This document shows positions 28,394 through 37,615 of a stretch of DNA of 64,000 bases, one piece after another. The stretch comes from Leptospira barantonii (GTDB lineage: Bacteria; Spirochaetota; Leptospiria; Leptospirales; Leptospiraceae). Position 1 is the stretch's first letter. Each line of letters opens with the position of its first letter. The DNA lies in contig NZ_NPDS01000002.1 in NCBI RefSeq assembly GCF_002811925.1, forward strand, positions 676,001 through 740,000, given 5' to 3'. A model generated the notes under the pieces. It did not search any database and was not told where the DNA came from. It was given only the letters and a program-made list of their open reading frames with translations. The translations under genes were made by a program, and so were the position numbers.

Positions 28394-30613
28394 ATGATCC
28401 ATATCCTTCAAATCATTCTTGAACAAGCGCACGCCGGATACTGGGAAAAAAATTTCTCCACGAATACGAGTTACTTAAGCCCAGCTTGGAAATCCATGTT
28501 GGGTTACGAGGACGAGGAACTCGAAAATTCCATTCGAACTTGGCAATCTCATATCGTTCCCGATGACTTGGATCCGATTCGAAACGAATTCGAAGAATAT
28601 CTTCAATCAAAGCTCCGAGAACCTTACGAAGCGGACATACGATTTTTACATAAGAATGGAAGTATCGTTTGGTTTAAGTGTACCTGCAAGGTCGTGGAAG
28701 CCGCCTCGGATGGAGAACCGCTTCTTATGATCGGAACCTACTTCGACATTACAAAATCTAAAAAGATAGAATCGGAACTCCAACATACGGTCGATCGTCT
28801 CGCGCTCGCAACTCAAACGGCACGGGTGGGAATTTGGGATTTTGATCCGATTCTCAATCGAGTCGATTGGGACGATACGATGTTCGATCTTTACGGAGTA
28901 AAACGGGAAGAATTCGCGGGTACGGTGGAAGACTGGGAAAAAAGTCTGCACCCGGAAGATTTAGAAAGATGTAAATTAGAACTTTCGCAAGGACTTTCGG
29001 GCGAAAAGGATTTCGACACGCAGTTTCGAGTGGTATGGAAGAACGGCGACGTTCATCATATAAAGGCGACCGCAATCGTTCAAAGACTCTCTTCCGGAAA
29101 ACCGTTTCGAATGTTGGGAACGAATTGGGATATCACCAAACATAAAAATGCGGAAATCGCTCTAAAGGAAAGTTACGAACTCAATAAGGTTTTTATCGAA
29201 AAGGCTCCGTCCGCAATCGCTATGTTCGACACAAACATGAGATACATGGCCGCTTCCCAACAATGGCTTGTCGATTATCATTTGAACGAAACGGAGATCG
29301 TGGGCAAGTCGCACTACGATATTTTTCCGGAGATCGGAGAGGAATGGAAGGAAATTCATCAGGAATGTCTTCGAGGAAAAGTTTTAAGAAGGGAAGAAGA
29401 ATCTTTTGTTCGCGCGGACGGTTCCATTCAGTGGATCATCTGGGAAGTAAGACCTTGGTATGTTTCTCAAAACGTGGTCGGCGGCATCTTGATGTACACC
29501 GCGGATATAACGGCGCTTAAACGAAAGGAGTTTGAAAGAACTCGACTCGAAGAAATTCTCACACGAACGAACGAAGCCGCGCAGATCGGTTCCTGGGAAG
29601 TCGATCTGGAAACCAACACAAGGGTTTGGAGCAAGGTTACGAAATCGATTTTCGAATTGCCTGAGGATTACGAACCCGACGGAAACGAAGGCGCTCGTTT
29701 TTTTAAAAGCGAGAAGGAAAGGAAGAAGAGTGCGGATATTTTTGCGGATTCGATCGAAACCGGAAAATCATTCGACATGGAAATCGAGATCGTAACCGCA
29801 AAGGGAAATCTGGTTTGGACCAGATCCATCGGGAAACCGGAATTTCAAAACGGAAAGTGTATCCGTGTGTCCGGCACGTTTCAAAACATCCAGGAGCAAA
29901 AACAGAAAGAGCTGGCTCTTCAAAGAACTCTGGATATTATGAACGACCAAAACGAAAGACTATTAAACTTCGCTCATATAGTTTCGCACAATCTTCGTTC
30001 TCACGCCGGAAACATCACCATGCTTCTGAAAATTTTCGAGGAATCCGACAACGAAATCGAAAGACAGGAAGTCGTTCAGTATATTACGAAAGCCTCAGAT
30101 AGTTTGATGGATACGATTCTCAATCTAAACGAGGTTGTTTCGATACAAACGAACAAAAATCTGCAGAACACCGAAATCGTTCTCAGGGATTATATCGAAA
30201 AGGCGACTCGAACGATCAGCGGCGAAATCCAGAAACATCAGGTTCAGATTAAGAATCTGGTTTCGGATACGATCAAAGTTCATTGCAACGCGTCGTATAT
30301 GGAAAGTATTCTTCTGAATTTTCTTACCAACGCGGTAAAATACAGACATCCGGATCGGATTCCGGAAATCACGTTGAACGCGGTTTACGAAAAAAATCGT
30401 TTGGTCTTGAGCATCTCGGACAACGGACTCGGGATCGATATGAACAAGAACGGTGATAAACTTTTTGGAATGTATAAAACCTTTCATAACAACCGGGACG
30501 CGAAAGGAATCGGTTTGTTCATCACTAAAAACCAGGTGGAAGCGATGGGAGGAAGGATCGAGGTCGAAAGCCAGATCAATCAAGGAACCACTTTCAAAAT
30601 CATTCTTCTCTAA
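28394..30613 (+). CDS. Soluble multi-PAS sensor histidine kinase
   Basis: 739 aa from ATG 28394; the frame is open to a TTG at 28370. Four PAS/PAC units fill residues ~1-510, each ending with a PAC-type motif (MIGTYFDITKSKK, MLGTNWDITKHK, GGILMYTADITALK, VSGTFQNIQEQK). The kinase core has phospho-acceptor His532 (HIVSHNLRSHAGNI) and an ATPase domain with N box (LNFLTNAVKYRHPDR), G1 (DNGLGID) and G2 (KGIGLFI). There is no membrane helix or receiver domain, so it should sense a cytoplasmic signal such as redox state and pass phosphate to an unlinked regulator. A terminator follows. Confidence 0.88.
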   Translation: MIHILQIILEQAHAGYWEKNFSTNTSYLSPAWKSMLGYEDEELENSIRTWQSHIVPDDLDPIRNEFEEYLQSKLREPYEADIRFLHKNGSIVWFKCTCKVVEAASDGEPLLMIGTYFDITKSKKIESELQHTVDRLALATQTARVGIWDFDPILNRVDWDDTMFDLYGVKREEFAGTVEDWEKSLHPEDLERCKLELSQGLSGEKDFDTQFRVVWKNGDVHHIKATAIVQRLSSGKPFRMLGTNWDITKHKNAEIALKESYELNKVFIEKAPSAIAMFDTNMRYMAASQQWLVDYHLNETEIVGKSHYDIFPEIGEEWKEIHQECLRGKVLRREEESFVRADGSIQWIIWEVRPWYVSQNVVGGILMYTADITALKRKEFERTRLEEILTRTNEAAQIGSWEVDLETNTRVWSKVTKSIFELPEDYEPDGNEGARFFKSEKERKKSADIFADSIETGKSFDMEIEIVTAKGNLVWTRSIGKPEFQNGKCIRVSGTFQNIQEQKQKELALQRTLDIMNDQNERLLNFAHIVSHNLRSHAGNITMLLKIFEESDNEIERQEVVQYITKASDSLMDTILNLNEVVSIQTNKNLQNTEIVLRDYIEKATRTISGEIQKHQVQIKNLVSDTIKVHCNASYMESILLNFLTNAVKYRHPDRIPEITLNAVYEKNRLVLSISDNGLGIDMNKNGDKLFGMYKTFHNNRDAKGIGLFITKNQVEAMGGRIEVESQINQGTTFKIILL

Positions 30614-30616
30614 ATT

Positions 30617-30650
30617 TCCAAAGAATCGGAATCAATTTGGATATTTTTTT
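30617..30650 (+). terminator. Terminator after PAS kinase
   Basis: TCCAAA, 13-base loop, TTTGGA, followed within three bases by seven T. The stem is short but the T tract is good. Confidence 0.5.
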
Positions 30651-30688
30651 CACCCGAATTTCTTCCGCCCGACTCTAACATCTACAGT

Positions 30689-31246
30689 ATGAAAATTCTT
30701 ACCATCTCGGGAAGTTTACGTTCCCAAGCCACGAGTACCGCACTCATCCGAGCGATCATAAAAGTTGCGCCGTCCGAAATGAAATTCGTCGCCTACGAGG
30801 GGTTAGACGATCTTCCTCATTTTTCTCCGGAAAAGGACGGGGAAAATTCTCCCGAGGTCGTTCTCCGTTACAGAGAGGCTCTTAAAGATGCGGACGGAGT
30901 TTTAATCTGCACTCCGGAATACGCGCACGGGATACCCGGTTCTTTGAAGAATTCTTTGGATTGGGTTGTGGGTTCCGGTGAATACGTGGATAAACCCGTG
31001 ATGGCGCTGAGTTCTTCTCCGTCGTATATGGGCGGTGAAAAAGCGCACGCATCCTTGATCACAACTTTAAAAGCGATGAACGTCGGAATCGTAGAGAAGG
31101 CTTCTTTTCCGGTTGCGCTTGCGCGTCGAAAAATCAACGATCAGGAAGAATTGATCGAGGCGGAAACGATTCAAACCTTCAAGGACGCGTTTCAAGAATT
31201 TGCGGACGCGATTGGAAAAAGAATGGCCGACTTGAAGATTCAGTAA
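30689..31246 (+). CDS. NAD(P)H-dependent FMN reductase-like flavoprotein
   Basis: 185 aa. The N-terminal strand and phosphate loop MKILTISGSLRSQATSTALI and the later TPEYAHGIPGSLKNSLDW are typical of the NADPH-dependent FMN reductase family (flavodoxin-like fold). It would reduce FMN or quinone/azo-type substrates in the cytoplasm. Length is normal. It sits after the PAS kinase terminator and 12 bases from a convergent cyclase gene, so it is probably monocistronic. Confidence 0.88.
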   Translation: MKILTISGSLRSQATSTALIRAIIKVAPSEMKFVAYEGLDDLPHFSPEKDGENSPEVVLRYREALKDADGVLICTPEYAHGIPGSLKNSLDWVVGSGEYVDKPVMALSSSPSYMGGEKAHASLITTLKAMNVGIVEKASFPVALARRKINDQEELIEAETIQTFKDAFQEFADAIGKRMADLKIQ

Positions 31247-31258
31247 ATTAGAATATTC

Positions 31259-33340
31259 TTAAACCTTTCTTAAAGCGGACGTTTTTCGGAGCGCCTTGAG
31301 ATACGCTTCTGCGGCGTAATCCGTAGGATCGGTTTTTACTACTGAGGCGAATGCCGCCTCGGATTTTTCGAAATCCTTCAACAGGAAATGAGTCACACCT
31401 TTTTCGAAATCGTATTTCGTATCGTTTCTTAGATCGATTTGGAATTGAGAAAGTCCTTCGTATACGTCGAAGATCACGATCTCGTCCTCTTTTCCTTTTA
31501 CCTTTGCGCGTCCGATCAGCCTCATTTTATACCGAGTCGGATCGGGAATCGTCTGCATCGTTTTTTCGCTGATGAGAATGGAGGAATCGAACTTCTTAGT
31601 AAGTCCTTCGATTCTCGACGCGAGATTGACCGTATCGGAAATGACCGTGCCTTCCATTCTTTCTTCCGTGCCGATCGTGCCGAGCATCAGATGTCCGGTA
31701 TGAATTCCGATTCCGACCTTGATCGGTTCATAACCGGTTTTTAATCGATGATGATTGTAAAGTCTTACCTCGGATTGCATTTCGATGGCGGCGCGTAACG
31801 CGTCTTCTCCCGATTCCGGGAAGAGGGCCATAATCGCGTCCCCGATAAACTTATCCACGAAACCTCCGTTTTGAATGACAAGAGGATTCATTCTTTTTAG
31901 ATAAGAATTCAAAAAATTGAAATTGTCTCTCGGATCCATCTTCTCCGAAAGCCTCGTGAAATGACGTATATCGGAAAAGAAGATCGTCATTTCCTTTCTC
32001 GCCTGATCTCCCAAACGGATATCGCTGATATCGTCCTTTCCGAGATGATTCAAAAATTGTTTCGGAACGAATCGTTCGAAGGATTGAGTCATTACGGTTT
32101 GTTTTTTGAGCGCCTCTTTTTGGTTTTCGATCAGTTTCTTTTGCGCTTCCTCTTTTTCTTTTTTAAGAATGTTGATCCGATCCGCCAACGCCAGAGATAA
32201 GAGCAATACCTCGAAGGAAGAACCGAATTGAATCGAATATTCCGTAAAAAAATTGGAAGGAAATAAGGTTAACGTTTTTAGAATATAGGTTACGATTCCT
32301 AACAGCAAAAAAATCCATGCGGATAGATAGAATCGAGCGGCCCTGTAACCTTTGAATATGGAAACAAGCCCCGCCGAAATCAAAAGAACCACCATCAAAA
32401 ACACATAAGCAATCGCTAATTTGATTCCGATGGAAAAATTAAGTCCCAAACTCAAAACGGAAGCGATCATACCGGTCGCAAAATAACCGAGAAGAATCCG
32501 ATCCAAAACAACGTGATACGATTTCATTCTTAGGAATTCCCTCGAAAATTGCGCCCCCCAAGCGCCGCCGAAAAACATAAAGAAGGGCAGGGAAGAATTG
32601 GCCCACCAGATCGCGTCCGGCCATAAATACTGAAACGCAAGTCCGTTCAAACAGGCCTGGAATAAAACGTAACCGGTTAAGAATAGAACGTAAAAAAGAT
32701 AAGACCTGTCTCTCGTTCCCAAAAATAGAAAGAAGTTGTAGGCCATCATCGCGATCATAATTCCATAATAAAGTCCGAATGTTTTCTGTTCCGCGACGAT
32801 ATGATTCGAGAACTCGTTGGCGGACCAGAGAGTCATCGGAAATTGAACCGAACTTTCCGTGAAAATTCTCACCAAAATTCGATACTCGGTCTGCGCCGCC
32901 AATCGGATCGGAAAGATAAAATTCTGATGTCGGATTTCCCTCGATTCGAAAGGAAGTTTATCGCCCGATCGTAATGTTTGAGTTTCGCCACTTTCCAAAT
33001 TTTGAATGTAGAGTTCGATGGAATCGATCAAGGGATAGGCGAGTTCGTATAAGACGAGTTTGGAATTTCGATCCGCGTTTTTGACGTCTACTCTGAGCCA
33101 ATGTGCGGATTCGGAATAACCGAGGTTTACCTTGGTGACTTTTTGAAAATCGAAATCGTTTTTTACGAAGTCCGTTCGTTTGAGAAGGGCTTGGTTGTCT
33201 TCGTATCGTTCCACAAAACCGATAAGATTCGATTTTTTAAAAAGGGAATCCACGATCAAACTTTCGGAACGGATCGGGAACGTAAAAACGGAGAATAGGA
33301 CGATACCGGGGAATAGAAAGGATTTGAATCTGAATCCCAT
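31259..33340 (-). CDS. 7TMR-DISM receptor-type class III adenylate/guanylate cyclase
   Basis: 693 aa. Signal peptide, then an extracytoplasmic beta-rich sensor (residues ~28-175, 7TMR-DISM extracellular type), seven membrane helices (~180-385), a coiled coil (~390-425) and a class III cyclase domain (~445-640). The catalytic set looks complete: metal Asp in FFSDIRHFT, KFIGDAIMALF with Lys and Asp, and VNLASRIEGL with the transition-state Asn and Arg. It should convert ATP or GTP to the cyclic nucleotide in response to an envelope signal. A short TPR-like tail ends the protein. Such receptors are abundant in Leptospira. Confidence 0.9.
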   Translation of the reverse strand: MGFRFKSFLFPGIVLFSVFTFPIRSESLIVDSLFKKSNLIGFVERYEDNQALLKRTDFVKNDFDFQKVTKVNLGYSESAHWLRVDVKNADRNSKLVLYELAYPLIDSIELYIQNLESGETQTLRSGDKLPFESREIRHQNFIFPIRLAAQTEYRILVRIFTESSVQFPMTLWSANEFSNHIVAEQKTFGLYYGIMIAMMAYNFFLFLGTRDRSYLFYVLFLTGYVLFQACLNGLAFQYLWPDAIWWANSSLPFFMFFGGAWGAQFSREFLRMKSYHVVLDRILLGYFATGMIASVLSLGLNFSIGIKLAIAYVFLMVVLLISAGLVSIFKGYRAARFYLSAWIFLLLGIVTYILKTLTLFPSNFFTEYSIQFGSSFEVLLLSLALADRINILKKEKEEAQKKLIENQKEALKKQTVMTQSFERFVPKQFLNHLGKDDISDIRLGDQARKEMTIFFSDIRHFTRLSEKMDPRDNFNFLNSYLKRMNPLVIQNGGFVDKFIGDAIMALFPESGEDALRAAIEMQSEVRLYNHHRLKTGYEPIKVGIGIHTGHLMLGTIGTEERMEGTVISDTVNLASRIEGLTKKFDSSILISEKTMQTIPDPTRYKMRLIGRAKVKGKEDEIVIFDVYEGLSQFQIDLRNDTKYDFEKGVTHFLLKDFEKSEAAFASVVKTDPTDYAAEAYLKALRKTSALRKV

Positions 33341-33510
33341 ATTTTCGCTTCCTTGCTCGTATCCCGTCTCGAAAGAAAGATAAAAGCGTGAAGGGAATAT
33401 GGGATTCTATTTTATAAAAAAATCAATAATAAATTGACTAAACCTTTTGAAATCGGGAACGAATCGGATTCGACCGACGCCGTTCCGAGTTCGGTTTAAC
33501 GAAATTCGGT

Positions 33511-34389
33511 TTATTTTTTCTTAACCTTCTTTTTCGGTTTCGCCTTTTTCTTGGGAGCCGGTTTTTGTTTTTTCGCAACAACGACCGAGTCCGAAGAGGT
33601 TCCGAGATACGTTTCGATCCGGTCCGCGACCTTTTCCCAGCCGGCGTCCAACATCATGTTGTGGCCCATACCTGAAAAAATCTCGGCTTCGGTCTGATAC
33701 GCTTTTGCGGTTCTTTTTACTTCCCAGGGAACAAAAAAACGATCCTTCTCTCCGCCCAAAACGAGAATCGGAGTTTTTACTTTTTTAGGACTTGGAAGAC
33801 AGAAAAGTAGCATGTCTAAAAACGCGAGGAAGGATTCGTTTTGCATCTTAGACGCGTACCCGAGAGCCTTGTCTTCGTTTAACAATTTGGAGAAGAACAG
33901 TTCACGGGCGATTTTTTTGTCTTCCACGATCGGAAGAAGGGAAAGTGTGCCGAGAACCTTCAAGAACTTGATCGGAAACTTAACCAAAAGCTCCAAGGTG
34001 ATCCGAAAAACTCCGTGAGGTGGAACGCTCGCAAGAAGAACCGCCTTGGGTGCATTCGTTTTTTCTAATGTTTTTTGAACGACGAGTCCTCCCATTGAAT
34101 GTCCGATCAAAATCGGAGTCTGAGGTAGACTGCCGATTATTTTCTCAACGTCCTGAACGTAGTTTCGAATCGAGTTCCATCGAAACGATCCGCTTCCGTT
34201 CGGACTGTTTCCGTGTCCTCTCAAGTCGATCGAGTAAACTTCGTAACCCGCTTTTTGAAAATGCGGAACGAAACAATCCTTCCAACACCAGGCCCCGTGC
34301 CAAGCTCCGTGAACGAAAAGGATCGGAGGACGGTTCTGCGAAGAAGTTTTAGTCTTTTTGACTGCGGGGTAATGGTCTAGTTGAATCAT
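33511..34389 (-). CDS. Alpha/beta hydrolase with Lys-rich tail
   Basis: 292 aa. Alpha/beta hydrolase features: oxyanion HG motif (FVHGAWHGAWCWKD), nucleophile elbow GHSMGG (PILIGHSMGGLVVQ), acidic residue in LVLGGEKDRFFVP and catalytic His in GMGHNMMLDAGW. The last ~25 residues are almost only Lys, Pro and Ala, a basic tail that may bind nucleic acid or membranes. The substrate cannot be told; small-molecule esterase or lipase is likely. Signal peptide not seen. Confidence 0.85.
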   Translation of the reverse strand: MIQLDHYPAVKKTKTSSQNRPPILFVHGAWHGAWCWKDCFVPHFQKAGYEVYSIDLRGHGNSPNGSGSFRWNSIRNYVQDVEKIIGSLPQTPILIGHSMGGLVVQKTLEKTNAPKAVLLASVPPHGVFRITLELLVKFPIKFLKVLGTLSLLPIVEDKKIARELFFSKLLNEDKALGYASKMQNESFLAFLDMLLFCLPSPKKVKTPILVLGGEKDRFFVPWEVKRTAKAYQTEAEIFSGMGHNMMLDAGWEKVADRIETYLGTSSDSVVVAKKQKPAPKKKAKPKKKVKKK

Positions 34390-34504
34390 CGTTTGCCAAT
34401 GTCTCCGGTATGAAGTCGCGTTTGCGAATTCTCGGAGACGTACGATTTTTTTTCGAGAACAATTCCGATTTTGAGGATCGGTAATTTAGGGAAGAACGGG
34501 ATTT

Positions 34505-34816
34505 TTAGGAGTTTTCCAAAAGAAATCCGTGACCGGAAAATCTTCCTTCCGTAAAAACGTAACGCTCCCAGGCTCCATTCTCAAACTCGACGATCACGTG
34601 ATGTCGATTGCGTTCCGTGATCTTACCGCTTAGGGTTTTAGAGGAAGAATCCTCTTTGTTCGGTTTCTTCAATTCTAAGGAGACTTTTAAGTCTGCTTCG
34701 TTTTGTTCGATGGAAATTCTCGCGGGAACCGCTTTCAAAAAAGTTTCGGTAATCGTGATCGTGTAAGTGCCGGAAAGATCCGGAAGAGGGCCGTCAGTGT
34801 AAATGGAAGGTTTCAT
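34505..34816 (-). CDS. Small beta-rich hypothetical protein
   Basis: 103 aa without signal or membrane segment. Alternating pattern (DLSGTYTITITETFLKAV, ADLKVSLELKKP, HHVIVEFENGAWERYVF) suggests a small beta-barrel or sandwich. No family recognised. It lies 115 bases upstream of the hydrolase gene on the same strand. Confidence 0.6.
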   Translation of the reverse strand: MKPSIYTDGPLPDLSGTYTITITETFLKAVPARISIEQNEADLKVSLELKKPNKEDSSSKTLSGKITERNRHHVIVEFENGAWERYVFTEGRFSGHGFLLENS

Positions 34817-34884
34817 ATAACAGTAAATTCTTAACTATAAAGGAAATCGGATCAAAATGTTTGCTTCGGTTTTTAGATTCTCGT

Positions 34885-35166
34885 TTAACGAGAGCATTTT
34901 ATTGCATAAGAACGTTGAACGAGAAGTTCCGCCTTGGAGGAAAGTTCGGGAAGTTTTCTTACGTGAATCCCGTATTTTCTCTGAGCGTCTTCCAAACGGT
35001 TCAGACATACCGAAAGGTCTTCGGAATCGGCGCCTTCCTTCCGTTCTATTTTTTCACATTCACATTTGGTTTCGCCGAGATGAGCGGCGTATCGAAGGAT
35101 TTCTTGTTCTGTGGGTGAGTTCGCTTTACAATTCCAGAAAGTTACGAACAAAAAAAGACGAATCAT
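34885..35166 (-). CDS. Small Cys-containing lipoprotein
   Basis: 93 aa from ATG 35166, chosen because it starts a short lipoprotein signal MIRLFLFVTFWNC with Cys13; the frame is open 29 codons further upstream, but that part has no signal character. The mature part is helical with Cys residues in KCECEK and LSVCLNRL, a pattern like small disulfide-bonded helical pairs. Plus-strand ORFs over the same bases are its shadows. Function unknown. Confidence 0.55.
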   Translation of the reverse strand: MIRLFLFVTFWNCKANSPTEQEILRYAAHLGETKCECEKIERKEGADSEDLSVCLNRLEDAQRKYGIHVRKLPELSSKAELLVQRSYAIKCSR

Positions 35167-35270
35167 CGTTTTTTTGCAGTATGAATCCCGGAAAAACACT
35201 TTCTTTGATTCAATCTTATCAGACGAAACGGTCAAGGAAGAATCCTCAGACAATACGACGGAAGTTTAGG

Positions 35271-35299
35271 ATCGTATAGGGTGATTCGCCCTATACGAT
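35271..35299. repeat. Perfect 11-bp inverted repeat
   Basis: ATCGTATAGGG, 7-base loop, CCCTATACGAT, between the small lipoprotein gene and the cyclase gene, with no T tract on either strand. Confidence 0.5.
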
Positions 35300-35345
35300 G
35301 GGGAGGAGAAATCGGGCGAAGTATATTCTAAAATTTGAATGTATT

Positions 35346-35966
35346 TTAGTAGATGAGTTTATACGCTTTCGAGGTTCCGGCGGGCGCTTCTGAAAGTGCT
35401 TCGAATTTCAGATGTTTTTCGGACACCTGTTCGTAAACGGAATGGGTCACTAGAATTTCTCCGGCCTCCGCCATATCCTCGCCAAGTTTACTCGCCGTGT
35501 TTACTTCGGAACCGAATACGTCAGTGTCGCCGATCTTCAAAACCTTACCGTAACCGAGACCTACACAAAGAAGAATTTTCTCCTCCGGAATTTTATCCTG
35601 ATTGTAGGAAACAAGTTCTTGTTGCATTTTGATCGCGGATTCGATTCCCTTTCCTACGTTTCTAAAGATGACTAAGAAGCTGTCTCCTTCCGATTTCAAA
35701 AGAATCCCGTCGTGGTCTTCAATGATTGGAATCAGAATTCTTTCCGATTCGTGAATCGTTTGTAGAAAATGTATGATGCCGAACTTTTCAACCCCTCTTG
35801 AAAATCCGGAAAGATCCGTGAACATCACACACCAATCTTCTCCGAAAAGATCCCAGATCCGTTGATCGATTTTCGACTTGTCCGCTCCCGGTTGGAGTCT
35901 ATCTTGAATCAATTTTTCAAGTCTGTCTTCGGATGCGCTCGCTCCGATCGTTCTTCGAAATGCCAT
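35346..35966 (-). CDS. Stand-alone class III cyclase-like protein
   Basis: 206 aa, cytoplasmic. The cyclase domain covers residues ~40-195: MFTDLSGFSRGV supplies the first metal Asp, LLKSEGDSFLVIF the second, and SEVNTASKLGEDM the Asn. The Arg that normally follows four residues after the Asn is Lys here, so activity or specificity may differ from the full-length cyclase nearby. The N-terminus has a short basic segment. It may make cAMP or act as a regulatory homologue. Confidence 0.82.
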   Translation of the reverse strand: MAFRRTIGASASEDRLEKLIQDRLQPGADKSKIDQRIWDLFGEDWCVMFTDLSGFSRGVEKFGIIHFLQTIHESERILIPIIEDHDGILLKSEGDSFLVIFRNVGKGIESAIKMQQELVSYNQDKIPEEKILLCVGLGYGKVLKIGDTDVFGSEVNTASKLGEDMAEAGEILVTHSVYEQVSEKHLKFEALSEAPAGTSKAYKLIY

Positions 35967-36175
35967 ACGACCTCTTATAAAAGATTGAGAATTCTTCGTG
36001 AATTAGAATCCGAACTTATATAAAAAATCCCGTCCTTGTCAACGGGAAAGCGAAACGAGTCGTATAATTTATTTCGATTCCATGCTTGCCTAAAATCGGA
36101 CCGTGTATAATTTTGTGGTCTTTCCTCGTATGGGCATTTGTCCGTCCGAGGGCCCGAGATTCGAACGGAGTTTGT

Positions 36176-37612
36176 ATGAAACGTTTTCTGGTTTGTTGTG
36201 TTCTTTTATCTTTGAGCGGATGTTTTTATTCTTCACCGATCCGAAAGATCGTCTTAAAACCGATTCCGATAAACGTGGATTGGGAAGAAAGAAACAAGGA
36301 AGCCGTAAAAATTCTTCGGGATTTAATCCGAATTCGCACCGAACGATCCAACGAACTCGCGGTCGCACAGTATCTGCAAACGATTCTAAAAAAGGAAGGA
36401 ATTCCTTCCACGATCTACGCGTCGAAAGAACGACCCGATCGCGCCAATCTGGTTGCGGTTCTGGAACCGATCCAACCGAGTTCTTTGAAGGGAATCATAT
36501 TGGGAAATCATACGGATGTGGTCGAGGCCAATCCGAGCGAATGGAGCGTGCCTCCGTATAACGGCGATTTGGTGGACGGGAGAATCTACGGCAGAGGCGC
36601 CTTGGATATGAAAGGTTTGGCTGTGATGCAGTTTATGGCCTTTTTAGAATTGAAACGTTCCAAAATAGAATTGAATCGAAAGGTGATGTTTCTTTCCCTT
36701 GCGGACGAGGAAAGCGGAAGTTTTTTAGGCGCCCGATATATGGCCGAACATCACAGAGAGTTGTTTAAGGATTACGGAAGTATGTTGAACGAGGGCGGGG
36801 TTGCGACCAAGGACGTAGGAATCCAAGGGGCAACCATATTCAACATTCAATATGCCGAAAAAGGAAATCTTTGGCTTAGACTCAAGGCGAAGGGAGAAAG
36901 CGGACACGGAAGTGCTCCTAACAAGGATTATGCGACTCTCAATTTGATTCGTTTTTATGACGAGATTCTTTCCTTCGACGTCGGAATTCGAATTACCGAG
37001 GAAACCAGAGCTTACTTTTATCAACTCGGTTCCGTTGCGTCCTTTCCCACTTCTTTCTTTTTAAAAAACGCGTCCAATCCGATCATCAAACCCTTGTTAA
37101 CCGGAACCTTAAAAAAAAATAAACATCTTTCCGCGATGACCCGGAACACCAAGGCGATCACCGGGATTCAAACCTTGGAAGGAGACGGTTACAACGTCCT
37201 TTCCGGAGAAACATTAGGAAAACTTGATGTAAGAATTCTTCCCGGCGTGAATTCGAAAGAATACTTGGAAAAAATCCGTGAAATCGCGAAACCCTACGGA
37301 ATCGAGGTGGAAGTGTTCGACGAGATCGGACCGGATGATTCTCCCTTGGATAGCGATCTGTTTCAAATTTTGGCGAACGTTTCCACGTCTAAGGTTCCCG
37401 GAAGTGTGGCCGCTCCGTTTATGTCCGCCGGTAAAACCGATAACGCGAGGTTTAGAAGAATCGGGATTCAATGTTACGGTTTGAATCCCGCCATCCTAAC
37501 CGCAAAGGATACGGAAGGTCTTCACGGTAAGGACGAGAATATCAGCGTGGAAAACTTGAAGTTAGGTTCTACGATTCTTTTTGAAACTTTGATTCAATAC
37601 GCGAGTCCATAA
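36176..37612 (+). CDS. M20-family metallopeptidase lipoprotein
   Basis: 478 aa from ATG 36176 (CGGAG upstream), which begins a lipoprotein signal MKRFLVCCVLLSLSGC with Cys16; the open frame upstream lacks signal character. M20 metal-site motifs are visible: ILGNHTDVVEANPSEW (His, Asp), GRGALDMKGL (bridging Asp), ADEESGS (catalytic Glu and ligand) and LHGKDENIS near the C-terminus. A dimerisation insert lies at ~210-330. It would hydrolyse dipeptides or N-acyl amino acids on the periplasmic face of an envelope membrane. It ends 3 bases from the convergent oxidoreductase gene. Confidence 0.9.
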   Translation: MKRFLVCCVLLSLSGCFYSSPIRKIVLKPIPINVDWEERNKEAVKILRDLIRIRTERSNELAVAQYLQTILKKEGIPSTIYASKERPDRANLVAVLEPIQPSSLKGIILGNHTDVVEANPSEWSVPPYNGDLVDGRIYGRGALDMKGLAVMQFMAFLELKRSKIELNRKVMFLSLADEESGSFLGARYMAEHHRELFKDYGSMLNEGGVATKDVGIQGATIFNIQYAEKGNLWLRLKAKGESGHGSAPNKDYATLNLIRFYDEILSFDVGIRITEETRAYFYQLGSVASFPTSFFLKNASNPIIKPLLTGTLKKNKHLSAMTRNTKAITGIQTLEGDGYNVLSGETLGKLDVRILPGVNSKEYLEKIREIAKPYGIEVEVFDEIGPDDSPLDSDLFQILANVSTSKVPGSVAAPFMSAGKTDNARFRRIGIQCYGLNPAILTAKDTEGLHGKDENISVENLKLGSTILFETLIQYASP

Positions 37613-37615
37613 AAA

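Noticed and set aside
34857..35279. 140-codon plus-strand ORF
   Set aside because: It overlaps the minus-strand lipoprotein gene, which has a real signal peptide; the plus-strand product is a Phe/Arg-rich shadow.
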